Notes under the pieces: generated by a model | Database searches by the model: none | Told to the model about the DNA's origin: nothing | The model's input: only the letters and a program-made list of their open reading frames with translations | Part shown: positions 50,001-62,500 of the stretch, one piece after another | Numbering within the stretch: position 1 is the first letter of the stretch | How the letters are laid out: each line of letters begins with the position of its first letter | Origin: Tubulanus polymorphus | Lineage: Eukaryota; Nemertea; Palaeonemertea; Tubulaniformes; Tubulanidae | Direction: 5' to 3' | Length of the DNA stretch: 64,000 bases | Assembly: GCF_964204645.1 (NCBI RefSeq) | Contig: NC_134028.1 | Span: 6,799,001-6,863,000, forward strand | Translations under genes and position numbers: made by a program

Positions 50001-53000
50001 CCTGGACCCCTAGTTTGCCTGGCAGAGCAAATTGGGGAGTTCAGACCCTTTTCTAGAAAATCAGAAAAGTCTGGGAATTCGAATTTTTGGTGGTTGTTAT
50101 TCTTGCTAGTGACGAATGGCAGAAAGAAACTCTTCAAAAGAAAAAGCCCCCGCTAAGGATATCTTGTTTAAATCAGGGAATTTTTGGTCAATGGTTATCG
50201 GGGAATTTTGGATTCCATGATCTGTAAGAACTGGGTCCCTGCGTTTCTAAGGATATCTTGTTAAAATCGGGGAATTTTTGGTCGATGAAATGTCGGTAAT
50301 TTTGGATTCTGTGACCTCTGTAAGATACGGGTTGCCGCGTTCTACGTTACTTAAGCCAGATTATCTTTACGTATTTTCAGCAAGAATCAGATTCCGCAGT
50401 ATTTCAACGCCGAAGTGAATCGTTACTGCAAAATCGAGTATATCGAACACGTCGAGGTGCGATTCCACTTGACGTACAGCAACAAGCGCGGCCGAGTGAG
50501 CGCGCGTCTGGAGTCGCCGGCGCGCACGGAGAGCATCATTCTGAACGGACGCGAACCCGACATCACGCTGGAGGAGCTGCGATGGCAGACAGTGACGTAC
50601 GCGTTCTGGGGCGAACAGCCTCAAGGACTGTGGAGATTGCACATCGACGACGCGTCGCCGTCTGACCTCAACCGCGGGTCCGGTATGTTTCGTTTCAGAA
50701 ATAAGTATGATCTCATTTCTACAGTTGTCAGTCATTTCAACTGTTAAAATGTGATAATATGCTACAGTAAACCTTGCCTTACGCTGACAAACTGGGACCG
50801 TCAGAGTCTGTCTGAGCTAATTAAGGAGTTAAGGATAGGAAGATATGTTAAGGAGTTCGTTTTTTTCCGAGTTAGTTAGAAGTCTGAGTTGGCCATGTCA
50901 GAGTGAGGCCAGGTTTTCTGTACTAATGATATAGGCCCTACAAGAAGTTGAGTTATCAAAGTCTATTTCTGAAATTATAGTTTCTAGTTCGGGACGCAGC
51001 CATATTAAATCCACTACCTTGAAATCGGGTCCAGAGTTTTGAGTTTTAATGGACCCCAGTTCCATTAGATTGAATCCACAGGGTGAACTTCGATTATCTC
51101 GATGACCAAAGTTCACCTAGAAGCTGGTTCATATTGATTCGTTTAAGACCGATGCAGATTTTAACCGCAGCTCAGATTGAAATGAAACCTACTGCTGTTA
51201 CTGCGTATCCTGTAGTCTACTCAAATCGTTACCTCATTCGTGGACCATGGTGCAGGGTCTGTTTGACTGTCGAACTGTGTGTTCAGTTAACTTAGATTAG
51301 CTTAAGTTGACCGTCGTCCAGAGTCACGGACGAAAACTGGGTTCAGGAAGTTTTCGTGGAACAATTTACGGAATACTCAATGAATATAAATCTATGAAGC
51401 TGCTTTTGAATTTTCAGGGACATTATTCGATTATACGCTGATCATTCACGGCATGAATGAACGAACGCTTCCCGAATACGAAGGTCCCCACGATGACCGT
51501 AAGTAGTAGTCCTCGTGTTTAACACTAGATGTTATTCCGATTCTGAACGTCATTTGTGTCGAATGAGAAATGTTTTCAATTGCCCTGGCAGAATTTTCGA
51601 GAGGACAAAAATGGCGTTTTTTCTTTCAAATCTGTAATTGTCATAATCCGGTTCAGGTTCATATTTGTAACGGTTTCAAACACGTGGTACTTTAAGCCTC
51701 GCACATCTCAATATTAGATCTACATTCTTAATATTCTCTGACTGGGCAATACCCCCGATCGGCCTCCCTGACATAAGCAGCCGGCTGGACAATACTGCCA
51801 ATATTGACGTCTTGATAGTTTAGAGTCGTCATTCTGGAAAATGAAATCAGGTGATATTCATCTGTCATTTGTACGATATGAAAAGTTTACTTAAGACTTT
51901 TAACGTCAATATTGGCTGCGTTGTCCTAGAGCCGTCCTAGAAACTGTGCGCTTCTGATGTATTAGCTTAGAAATTCTGATTCTTGTTCTACTATCGTTTA
52001 TTTCCTCGTTTCAAATCTCAATTTCAAAAACTTGACTGTCTCTAGCTTTTCCCCTTGTTTAATGCCAACTATGCACAAAAACTGTCTTTTGAGTTACTTT
52101 TAGTTTAGCCTTTTCTATCACGTTTAATGTGGGCAAGAGTTTTGTAGGGTTTCAAATTGTCACGATTGTTTTTTACAACGTCTCTTATTGTCATTAATAC
52201 TAACTTTTACTAATTAATGATTAATTAATCAATTTAATGATCATATCTGAATGATTGTGTAGACGAGCAGCGACCGCCTTGCGGCTGACCGGAGAGAGAA
52301 AAAAAAACGAGAAAACCTCGGTGCTTCCAACTGTTCCTTCTTCTATCCGTATTCTGACTATTTCGGTTAGGTTTTTCCACCGAACCTCCTGGGTTTTAAT
52401 AGTAATAACCATTTCTGAGTAATGTATATTCAATTACTGACAATCGACTAAATTAGATAAATCGTTTACCCAAAAGTTGTTATTAGGGTTTTTAGATTTA
52501 CAACTGGTTTGAATATTTCATTCGTGAATTATTTGAATTAGATGAAAACGGTAAATGTAAATTCCTGCAATTGATGAAAGACTAAAAAGTTTATTTGAAA
52601 TACTAGAAATATTTCAGGTGGTTCCTGTACCACCCTGATTCAGTCTAAAAATGATATGTCGAATGAATATGCAGTAGATATGAAATAATATAACGTGCAG
52701 TAGTCTATCGTATTCATTTTTACATGAAACAACTTCAAATATTATCAAATATAGATTTTTCTGCCAGGGTAAAATTTCATTTCTTTATCAATCAGTTTTG
52801 TTGTCGTAATTTGTCGTGATTTTTTTTGGGATTTTAATCAATATTTATGGTGTGGATTCTATTTTACCTTTTTTCACCGGCATGTACGTATAGGCCTATA
52901 CCAAAGGGTTCGGGGGCATGAGGATATGAATAAGAATGAAGAAAAATTAAATTGACTTCTCTGAGATTAAATCTGAGACAATAGCAGCGTTTTAGAATTC

Positions 53001-53889
53001 TCCAGGCTGAACAAATTGATAACCTTGATTCTCATTTCTGCTGGTTGGTTTCGATTTTGACTTATTGGTTTTTGTTTTTTGTGGTGTGAACTGGGCAAAA
53101 TTTCCTCACATCATGCCGATGTCAAGATGTTAAGACGAAATTTTTATTTAGATTATGTAAAATTCTAATTTATCGTCCCCGGCCAGCTTGAGACAAAGAT
53201 CAAATGTATTGAAATTTTTTTTTGGCAGTGGTCTGCTATTCGAAATTTGGATTTTTTCAGGGTCCCGTCGACCCCTTGATTACTCATAAACTCCTTCTAA
53301 ATTGAAAATACTTGTAGGTGCATGAAACTTTAATATGTACAAGATAAAAAATTACTTACAAAACCACTGAATTAACGGTTTACTGAGATAAACAGTACCG
53401 ATTCAGGAACAGTCTACTGTAATTGGAATATGGAAGTGAAATTTGAAATGTTCTACTTTACAACTCCTTGAAATATCCAAGAATGACCAACCTGAAAGGC
53501 CTCTGTTTCGGACATTGTCGCTCAAATAATCAATATTTTTGCAACAAATTAACTTTTATTGACCGAGCACTTGGAAAACAAAAAAAGATGAAATACTAAA
53601 TCATACCCCCACACCTCCCGGAGATATTCTGAAATCGATCGAAGCACCGTGTGTTTTCTTATTCTTTTTTTTTCTCTCGTTAATAGTCGTCTACAAGTTC
53701 CGTCTGCCGTGGTGGGCCATACTGATCATCGTGGTCAGCATCGTGTTGATCGTCGTAGTCGGTCTAGTAATCTGGCGGTGTCGCGTCGTTCGTAGAAACC
53801 TCCTGCGTAAAGAAGAGCTTAAAAAGGCGGCCGTAACGAATAAAGTCTACCTGCACGATGAAATGGAGATCACCGAGAAACATATATAG
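44025..53889 (+). CDS. Furin/kexin-like pseudo-convertase, membrane-anchored, isoform a
   Basis: Proprotein-convertase fold, predicted not to be an active protease. Twelve exons: 44025-44125, 44271-44334, 44875-45006, 45564-45702, 46210-46403, 47165-47416, 48116-48222, 48748-48866, 48987-49104, 50381-50682, 51418-51498, 53687-53889; 603 codons. Order: signal peptide (about 1-28), RSKR at 37-40, then SDPMWSQQWYL. Subtilisin-like domain: Asp kept at 87 (VVDGG); catalytic His position is Thr118 (DSTGTEAAG); oxyanion Asn is Lys225 (WASGKGG); Ser position is Gly313 (ESGAAASMVAG). LTWRDMQHLIIRTS then matches furin closely. P domain about 400-535 with RGR where furin has RGD. Transmembrane helix about 545-568 and a 40-residue tail. 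The usual 80-residue prodomain is absent: intron 1 is 145 bases. Frames stay open throughout with clean splice sites, so this is an expressed-looking gene, not a decayed one. Confidence 0.88.
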
Positions 53890-56356
53890 GGTTTTTTTGC
53901 GGTTGTTTTACGGTTTTTTGTGCCATATTGCTCAATGTCTCTGTATCGAGAAATTCTCTCGCAACATCCTCCTCTGACAGGGTTTTGAAACCAGATGGCA
54001 TCGAGACTCGCTACAGTACAAAACCCTGCCACACTAGACCGAGTGCGCAGCTACATGCACAGCTTAGATGATGTCATGATTAGCCAATCAAAAATCCTGT
54101 TTTATTTTAGCCCGGGTTTTCCCAGTTATAAAGCTTTTTCCGTGGTATTTGCCTCAGCGATTATACAACGAGCAGTCTGATTGCTGCTGCAACTTTTCTT
54201 GCGGTAAATCTTGCAAGCTTTCGTGCCGTGGCTGAGGCTAGCGATGCCAAAAAGGTTTGGATCCCTGCCGAAGGAGGATGGTTCGCGTTAGTAGAGACCA
54301 ACAGGGTTCATAGCACTCAGTAATCTTTGAATTGAGCAGGGTTTCAAAAGTCTTTTGTTTTTTGCCCAAAATTTAACGAGTGATATCTGATTTGCTCGAA
54401 AAAAATTACGTTGAGAGTTATCAAATTTTGTCTTCTTTCATCTAGTTGTCACGAGTAAAAAAAAGCCAGTGATAAGGACGATATTTCAGAGCTATTTTCA
54501 GCATTTTGTTTCTAGAAATACTAATTCAATTTATTTGATGTGAACAGAAATATGAAATATGTTACAGAGGGTCTTACCCCCCCCCCCTTGATAACTGATT
54601 GATTTTGTTTCATATTTCAATGAAAAAATATTCAATTTGTTGATACTGATGGCGCTTTTCTGAGGTTGGCTGCCCCCGATATTTAGATTCGATTTACCGT
54701 TTTCAATGGTAGGTGAGAGGCTATGAACCCTGTTTCAAATGGATAGAAATAATCAAAGAAATCAATTGATGAAGAATATCAAAGTATGGTGCAATATCTG
54801 GTCTATTTGAGAAGAGAGAGAATTTATAACCGTTCGGTAAAATGTGTGGGTTAATGAAATCCTCAGGTTTATTGAACGCTGTGTCAACTGCTGAAACTGC
54901 TATCATTTCAAACTAAAAGATTGTTCTCATTTTTAGTGGCCTGTATTTTGTAAACTAGATATTAAGACAGATTAATATATACCTTTGAATACTCGGGAAA
55001 GTTCTATGCGAAGCCCGTGGCAAACTTTAATGCGTTTTGCCAGCTCAGTTAAATTGTTAGGTGAAACGGCAAAAATGGCAAAATATGCTGTGCCGTGATT
55101 TCATGAGTCACGGGATTAAAAAACCAAATCGGCTTCCATATATATACCAAGTAGGTAAAGACATTCTGTGAGCTTCAAAATTGGCTTATTCTTTATTAAT
55201 GAAAGGAATTAGGAAAGGGGTTAGGAAAGAATTTAAACAAAAATACGTATAACTTAAATCAGGGTGTGTGAGTATATAGGCAATGGGGTGAACAATGGGG
55301 TATATCTGTAATCATATGGGTTTAATCAAATTGTATATTTGTAATTACAAAATGAACAAGATCGATTAGCTAGGGATAGTTGTTAGATTTTATGGGTTTA
55401 ATAAAGGTTAATTGATAGCTTCTATCATCTTTCTTCCCAGTCGAGTCCGTCAGTTACGTTGGTCCTATAGGCCTAATCGTCTAGGATCTTTTAAACCAGT
55501 CCTAAGATTTTATAGATTGGTTCTTGAAAAACCAAATAGAATATGTCTTTGACTGGTTTTAATTGCAACTCTTGATTGTGGAATTTTACGGATTAAGCTC
55601 AAATAGTTTTATTTATGTTGTTAAATGAGTTTTCATTTTATGGATTTTATATATATGTATGTGTAAATCAAAAGACTCATAAATTTATATAATATATTTT
55701 GCAGTGAATGATAGGAAATCATATTCGTATTTATAAGTATGACGAAATGAAATTTGTGTTTGATTTGAAATTCTACGGAATTCTTGCCTATTGCTAAACT
55801 AGCTTTAATATAACTGTGCTTGTTGGTATATCGAGTTGTCCGCGGTCCTGTATGCGGTCCTGTCAAATTTGCTAAGACTGGACACTATAGACTGGACTAG
55901 TTCTGACCTTGGTTCTAAAAACCAATAATTCTGTATAACCAATATTACGAATGAAGACCTGCCTTATGATTTTAACCTGTTATTAATGTTTTACTGTTAG
56001 CAGCCGAGGTTTACCGTAGGTTCATTTTAAGCGATGTTCTTCGATGTTTTTATGTATTTTTAGTACAATTAGGAGGCACGTTAGCCTGGTGGGCGATTCT
56101 GCTCATCGTGTTAGTGATCATCGGGCTGATCGTCGGCGTTCTCGTTTTTCTACGCGTGCGCCACCTGCGCAAACAGAACAACTACGGCGAACGTACGCCG
56201 AAAAAATACAAGCAGAACAACGTTTACGGCGATACGACCGAACCGACCGAAATGCACAATTTGAAAAACGGAGAACCAACTTATGTACACCTTAAGGGAG
56301 AACCGACTTATGCTCACGTTAAGGGAGAACCTACCTATGCTCATGTTAAGGCTTAA
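44025..56356 (+). CDS. Furin/kexin-like pseudo-convertase, isoform b (alternative last exon)
   Basis: Same eleven first exons as isoform a, then 56064-56356 in place of 53687-53889; 633 codons. The acceptor TTTTTAG gives the same phase, so exon 11 can join either. Both last exons encode Trp-Trp-Ala-Ile-Leu at the same distance from the splice (residues 545-549), then a hydrophobic helix. This tail is longer: basic, then NNVYGDTTEPTEMHNLKN, and three copies of a GEPTYxHxK repeat. Isoform a instead ends with a Lys/Glu-rich tail. The second exon looks like an old duplicate of the first. Use of each exon must be shown by transcripts. Confidence 0.78.
49340..49990 (+). repeat. Large dispersed repeat in intron 9 of the furin-like gene
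   Basis: Begins near TTTTAGCCCACTTGGGAC, then GTCCGTCCGTTCGTCCGTCC. GAAGACGCTTCAAGGTAATG and AAAATCAGCACTTTTTACAC follow; they recur inverted in CCAR1 intron 5. The segment with GACATGTTCTATGA and CACCAGGGGGCGTTGAATA occurs twice (49660-49800 and 49830-49950), as it does in the CCAR1 copy. It ends near ACTTCCCAAGTGGGCATGG, which pairs with the start, suggesting terminal inverted repeats. Confidence 0.6.
50152..50343 (+). repeat. Tandem duplication of about 95 bases before exon 10
   Basis: Two adjacent diverged copies, each starting CTAAGGATATCTTGTT and ending with GGGTCCCTGCGTT or GGGTTGCCGCGTT; both contain GGGGAATTTTTGGTC or a close variant. The second copy ends 37 bases before the exon 10 acceptor. 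Confidence 0.65.
50765..50920. mobile_element. TA-flanked MITE in intron 10 of the furin-like gene
   Basis: TA at 50763-50764 and 50921-50922. The left end is CAGTAAACCTTGCCTTACGC; the right end read in reverse is CAGAAAACCTGGCCTCACTC. Tc1/mariner-type ends with no transposase, 156 bases. Confidence 0.65.
51499..53686. other. Long intron 11 of the furin-like gene
   Basis: No further phase-compatible transmembrane exon is seen. The only recognised content is an inverted copy of repeat family 2 near 53265-53425. Confidence 0.5.
53963..54283. mobile_element. MITE family 1, copy after isoform a exon
   Basis: The ends are AACATCCTCCTCTGACAGGG and GGATCCCTGCCGAAGGAGGA, an inverted pair. The interior matches 4275-4536 (GATGTCATGATTAGCCAATC, TTTTAGCCCGGGTTTT). 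It lies 74 bases after the isoform a stop, within its probable 3' UTR or the intron skipped by isoform b. Confidence 0.65.
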
Positions 56357-56867
56357 TGCAGCAGTCACAACGAAAGTGTCCGGAATTAACACTGAATGAA
56401 ATTATAGATCTTCTCGAAACTACTCATTTTTGAATGCGAACATGTGTCAAACATTCTGATTTAGGAATTTTAAACGCTAATAGCACGCATCACAGTATGT
56501 TGACATTCATGGAAATTTCAGATTTTTCTTTTCTTTTAAGCCAATGATCTTTGTTCTCAACGAATATTTTCGGTATTCATACTTATAGCATTCCGTATGA
56601 AATCAAAGTCCTGCCTTCACACGTGACATTCCAAAAAAGTAATCGTCTATTTATATTTATTGAAATTCGTCCAATACTCAATTGACTCCGCCCAGCTATG
56701 CACATTCCATCATTTACAAGAAAATTTCTCGTATACTTTTAGAACCATTTACGATTGTCGAAAGACGGTCATCCATTTATTGGTTGGTGTGCAACATTTC
56801 CCCATATCTCATCTGTACAGTACATGTACATATGTTTCAAATAAGATTATTACCTCAATGTACACAA

Positions 56868-57180
56868 TGGCACATGGAAACAGGGGACAGAAACATGTTT
56901 CCGATAGTTTCCCAGCGTTGTGCGCGTTTATGAGAAATATGGTTTTGGTTACGATGTTTCCGGGATCAAACATGTTTGATTCTGTTTCCCTGCGTTGAGC
57001 TTTACAGTCATCAGCAACTTTTTCAAAATGCACACAACACATGGAAACAGAAAACAGTAACATGTTGCCGAGCATTTCCCAGCGTCGTGTGCGTTTACGA
57101 GAAATATGGTTTTGAAAACCAACGTTTCCAAGATCAAGCATGTTTGATTCCATATTTCTCTGTTTCCCTGTGCAAGTTCA
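56868..57180. repeat. Two diverged copies of a GTTTCCCAGCGT repeat
   Basis: Both copies run through ACATGGAAACAG, then TTTCCCAGCGT, CGTTTAYGAGAAATATGGTT, ACGTTTCC or ATGTTTCC, and GATCAA-CATGTTTGATTC. Copies are about 56874-56997 and 57039-57170. A shorter related stretch is at 39825-39930. Confidence 0.6.
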
Positions 57181-58324
57181 CAAGAAATGAGAAGCATAGT
57201 TTCTGTGTTTTCTTGCGTCCTGTGCGTTGGGCTTCACGGTCATTGACAATCTTTCGAATATTACCCGACCTTTAGGCTGAATACCACATGGTTTTTCCGG
57301 TTTCGCCATAACAGCAACGATGACTAGATGCTTGACATTTTCTGCACGAGCATTCGTGGTTAATCCCGTATTGATAATTTTCATATGCAGTAGATATTTT
57401 GTACCTCTTACATCTGTATAAATCTTTCTCAATGAAAATATAGTGTATTCTTTTATATTTATAGCGTATTTAATGTATATAAACCACACTATTATGGAAA
57501 CAAATGTACACTTCTTATGAATAGATAAATTAGGAATTGATTTATTAAATGAAAATCATATTAATGTAATATATTTATTTGTATTCAACCTTTTTGATTA
57601 AAATCATGTACGTAATGTTTTAGCGAGTATAAACGAATCAGTGGAATATTTGAAATGATCTGGACCCAGTTCGACAGTTGTGTTTTGAAAAGAAAGATTG
57701 ATGGTCAAATTTGTTTGTCAGTTCGAATTTGACCATAAGGTTCAGAACATTGGGAAATTAACCTATCTAATTCAGTAGCACCTGAGGCCCAAATTTCAAC
57801 CTACCACTGTTGAATTGGATCCTCGGTGAGGATCTCTTAATTGTCTTAATCACTTCTGTCATTCCATGTCAAGAGGGGAGGGGTCTTTATTCATATGAAG
57901 CATATTTCTATAGACAAAAACATTATAGGCCTATAGCATTTATATATGTGTATATATTTCTTACATTAATGTAATCATTTCTAAATTAGAAATTTTTTGA
58001 TTAAAGGTTTGCTGGTAGAGATGAAAATTTGACCAAATTTCGAAGATCACACAACTTTGGCTGTTTAAAAAAAACGTGCTTTGAAGATTAGGCTGTCCAG
58101 GAAACCTTCTTACTTGCACTTCTCTCTAATAGCATTGTACCACCTTGATAGATATACATTTTCCAAATGTGTATATTATTATGATGATGTGATTTACCAC
58201 GCGAAAAGATGGGACAGTATTGCTTTTTATACGAATAATAAAAATCAAGATTCAATTTTGATACATTCGTTTGTTTTAAATTTTGCCGGAAATGCCGAAT
58301 GAAATTTAATAAATGTAGGCTACG

Positions 58325-58564
58325 CAGGGCCATAGGCAGGATTTAGAGAGTGGGGCTTATTTGATATAAAAGGGCACTTTCTGGTTCCGTGCATGGATAC
58401 TGCCCTTTTGCGTCGACGAAAGAGATGCCCTGTGCCTATGTGAAAGTGCCCAAAAGGTAAAACAGTAGAGGGGTTCAAATCAAATAAGTACACCTCAGAA
58501 AAAGGGCAAGTCAGCTTATCAGCCAAGTGGGGGTTACCAGCAGCCCCCTCTGCCTACGGGCCTG
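58325..58564. mobile_element. MITE with CAGGGCC-type ends
   Basis: The left end is CAGGGCCATAGGCAGG and the right end CTGCCTACGGGCCTG, inverted, flanked by direct CTACG at 58320-58324 and 58565-58569. 240 bases, with no coding potential beyond shadow frames. Confidence 0.6.
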
Positions 58565-59500
58565 CTACGATTACGCGAATTCTGTGCCAGCCCAAAAGGC
58601 CGGCGCCTTGCGATAGAATTCTTACTGTGGCACGCGACTTATAAGTTAGTTCACACTTTTTCCGCCAATGAATTTATACCAGGGGCAGCACTTGACGGTC
58701 AAGATCTGACACTGATTCTATGGTAAGTGAGGTAAAAATAGCTACAGTTCCAATAAACAATTTCGTCTTATTCTATTTCTGCATGCTGTTTCGTTCGAAT
58801 TGAATCGTCGAAATTCGATGTTGTGGTCCATTATTAGTACAGATATATTCCTGAATGATTGCCATTAAGGTTAATAATCAAATATATGAGCCAAAAGCAA
58901 TATATGGGTTTCCTGAATTACTGGCTAGGTGAACTTCGGTTATCAGTAACTCACTCATGCTCATTTCTTGCAAAAGCCAAATAACTACAATCATATTTAT
59001 CTAAAATCTTACAAATAAAAGACAAGTAATTGAATAAACAATAGTGTATTCAATCACTACCTCCTACCCCTATTTGACTCAATACAATATTGGAAGTTCA
59101 TCCAGGCGGCTGTCTTTGCCCCGTTAGCAAATAGGATAGGCGGTTACGGGAGTCCGTAAAGGGGGTGCATTAGCTGCGGTTATGGGAGTCAGTTAGTGCA
59201 TGCACAATACACTAGAATTCTGACTTTCTATGCTGGGATTGGAAACCAAAGCCAAAATTTCTAGCGATAGGCCACAGTGCTTTACCTAGCCACAGCACAC
59301 TACTGGAAGCCATGGCGAAAGTTAATCTACATAAAGCTTTACCTAACCCTAACCCTATTCCTTCACGAATGCGCGTACGCAGATATAGTACAGACTCCCG
59401 TAACCGTAGACAGTTTGAATAAGATTTGGCTTACGTAAACTCAATTAGGCCTAAACACGGTCCCACTCATATACAGCCTTGTACTTTCATGTTTAGAATC

Positions 59501-62500
59501 ATGGCTGAAGATAAAAGGGATTCGGCGACTTCACGGAAAACTGAAACGATGTCCCAGAAACAAATCGCTCGTACACAAAACAAGAAAAGAAAAATCGAAG
59601 CTTTCTTGGCTCTGGCAAAAAAAACGGAATTACCTGATGATAAAGTAAAGAAGGTGAGGAGGGTCTGCGTCTGGTAATTGAAAAATTTTCAGGACTTTTG
59701 CGCCAAAATTTTAAATAAGTGTTAATTTATATTATGATGCAATTTTATGTATCAAATCGATTGCGAATCTCGACAGAAGGGGAAGTATGAATTCGACGGA
59801 AAATCTCCCGAAGAAATAATTCAGATGAAGATCAAAATGGTGGAACTTCGTGAACAAAAATCAGCCGTCGAAAAAGTAAAAAAAAAGGTAGGCCTATAGA
59901 AAATATTTTAAAAACTCAAACTAGTATCGGCACTAAAGTTGGTAATCAGACTTAGCGATTGGATATATTCGCATATCACGTGTTGGCGCAATCAAACTGG
60001 GTTTTAAAGTCGTTATTTGTCGTCACTAATAAAATTTAATATTAAAAGAGTTCTACATTTTGTTGGAATTTGGTTTTCTTTTTTATTTCAGGATTATCCC
60101 AAATTGTCTCTGACATTAACTGAAATGCCCAATGCCGATACGTCTGTCATTCTACATATGGCTGAAATTCAGAAGTTTTTGGTATTTGCTGTTACCAAAG
60201 GGACATTGGGCAGCACCAGGTAAGACTCGAAATACAAGCTAATAGCTGGAAATATGAAAGTTTCTAAAAACTGTTAATTTCCGCAGTCTTGAAATGATTT
60301 TGATTTCAACTGGAAATGGTTCAGTCAAAGACTGGAAGTAAATATCTGTTTTTGATATCGTTTCAGACCTTGGTGTAAATTAATGAAACCATTGTCTATT
60401 AGTCACGTGGGATTTTTAGTTATTGATGGTGTTAGTATTAAGGATTTCAAAGAACACAAAGATGCCTTCCCGAATTTACAGAACCTCTTCGACTTGGTAA
60501 TGTGAACTTTTACTTTCTAAATATATGTCCATTTGCTTAGGACTGAAAGTATTTATGTTATAATATCGATTCTGTGAAATGTAAGATTTCACAAAGCGAA
60601 ATTATGATTGATAAGCTCCTGGGTATTTCACGAAAACCTTCTCTTTCTCAATGACTTATCTTGGTGATTTCAGTCAGTGGAAGTTTTAACTCCTGATTGT
60701 TATGGAATGGATGTAGCTGATGAGGTATTCAAGATACCTATGACCAAGGAGCGAATCAATTCGCATGTCAAAAAATTTGGAAGTAAGTTAAATCAATCTC
60801 ATAGATGACGAGAGCAAGGGCTGAGTACTTAAAGCATATTTTGGTGCCCTATATGTTGTTGCAGGATGACCACTTATGCGGATATCAGGGAAAAACGGGG
60901 GATTTTCTTTTCTTCAATAAATAAAATTTTTAAAAAAAGCTTAATATCAAGGAACAAAAGTCGGCGGGGATATTCGATAAGATTGCTAGATTGTGCATAA
61001 AAAATCAAACAGTTTCCGTCTATGTCTTATGTCTTCGACTGATTTAATTGATTGAATTATTAGCAGATCAAGTCAGGGAAAACGAGGTGCATGTCAGGGA
61101 ATTGTCAGGGAATAATCAAGTCAAATAAAAGTGGCCATCCTGTTAGTTACTAACAACTTTAGATCAGTCTTTTTAACAATTTTGTGTCGATTCAACACTG
61201 CAACTGTTCCTTGATGAATTTTCATGATTAATTGGGTTTATTTTAAGTAGATTTTGAAGTTAAACCTTTCTGTGAAACCGGGCCCGATTGAAAGACATGT
61301 TCCGCAGATTTAACTGCTTCGTAAAATTGTTGATATCGCATCGAATTGATAGAAAATTTCTATTACAGGACCAAAGGAAATCGAAGGCCCCATCGAAAGA
61401 CATAGATCAAAGCCGATCGTGATAAAAAAATCCGATGAAAATATAACTACCGGAGAGAATAACGGACCGGGACAAAACGACAACGGGTTCCAGGCTCGGA
61501 AGATCGAACATAAAAAGAAAATTGGTATAACCGAATCTGAAGACGTGTTTCCGCGCACTTGGTTACTGTTAAACGTTCATCAGATGCTGAGCGAAGGCTA
61601 CATTCTACCTGGTACAGGTGAATAATCCAAATTCGTAAATATCGGTATTTCGTGGTAAAAATTTTCTTGATGTGAAATTCACCCATTAGTCTCCACAGTA
61701 AGGCATGTTGTTAAATTTTTCTTTATGATTTCTCAATCTTCTGAGCGCGACTTGGGGCATTATTTCAATCAAACTTGTTTAAAGTCACCGTAGTTTGAAG
61801 TATCATAATGTTGATGACTTTTCCAAATAGCGACTTAGACTTAGTAAATTGAACTGGAAATACAAATTGAAACAACTTAGATCATGTGACAGCTTTTGCA
61901 ATGACTTAAACAAGTTTGACTGTAGAGAGGTTTGAAGTTTCTTTTTCCCTAATGTCGTCATAGAGACAAGATTGATAGGACTCGGAAGGAACTTGCTTCC
62001 ACCAGGATTTAGACCCATTAATCCTGAATTGACTATTGACCATTAGCTGATGGCTTACCGCTCAGCTACCACAACTCTCCAGAGCCGTCGGAAGGAATTT
62101 TTCAGTGGCGAGGCTTATTTCTGAAGGGTGGTCTGGGGGCCCTTCCCTAGAAAAATTTTGAAAATTCAATCGCCGGAGATGTGTTTTGGGGCCATTTCAC
62201 AGAAGCATGAGTAGTCGTGAGCCAACCACCTAGTACAGAGAACGACAAGCTGCTACGCGGTACAGCGTGCTTTTGAAAAAATTTTTGTTAAGCAAAAAAG
62301 TGGGGCGGATTTGGCCGCCCCTGCCGCCCCTGTTCCGACAGCCCTGCTTTCACTGTGAGAATAATTGACAAATTTGAAATGTTCTTTACATGAAGATGTG
62401 TGTGTTAAACTTGTTACTCTCTGTAAACCGCCAGCTCTGATGTGATTATCGCTTATTTTAACACACAGGTCATGAAGATACCACCTATAATAACTATGTC

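Larger units (their letters stand above)
56357..59500. other. Intergenic stretch between the furin-like gene and the exonuclease gene
   Basis: No exon is seen on either strand. It includes the isoform b 3' UTR and the repeats listed at 56868-57180 and 58325-58564. An AATAAA at 58308-58313 is one possible poly(A) signal, but it is far from the stop. Confidence 0.5.

Noticed and set aside
50367-50735. 122-codon minus-strand frame
   Set aside because: Antisense shadow of the GC-rich P-domain exon 50381-50682.
59343-59357. Short CCCTAA repeats, like telomere sequence
   Set aside because: Only two units; similar short runs occur at 42740 and 610. No tandem array.
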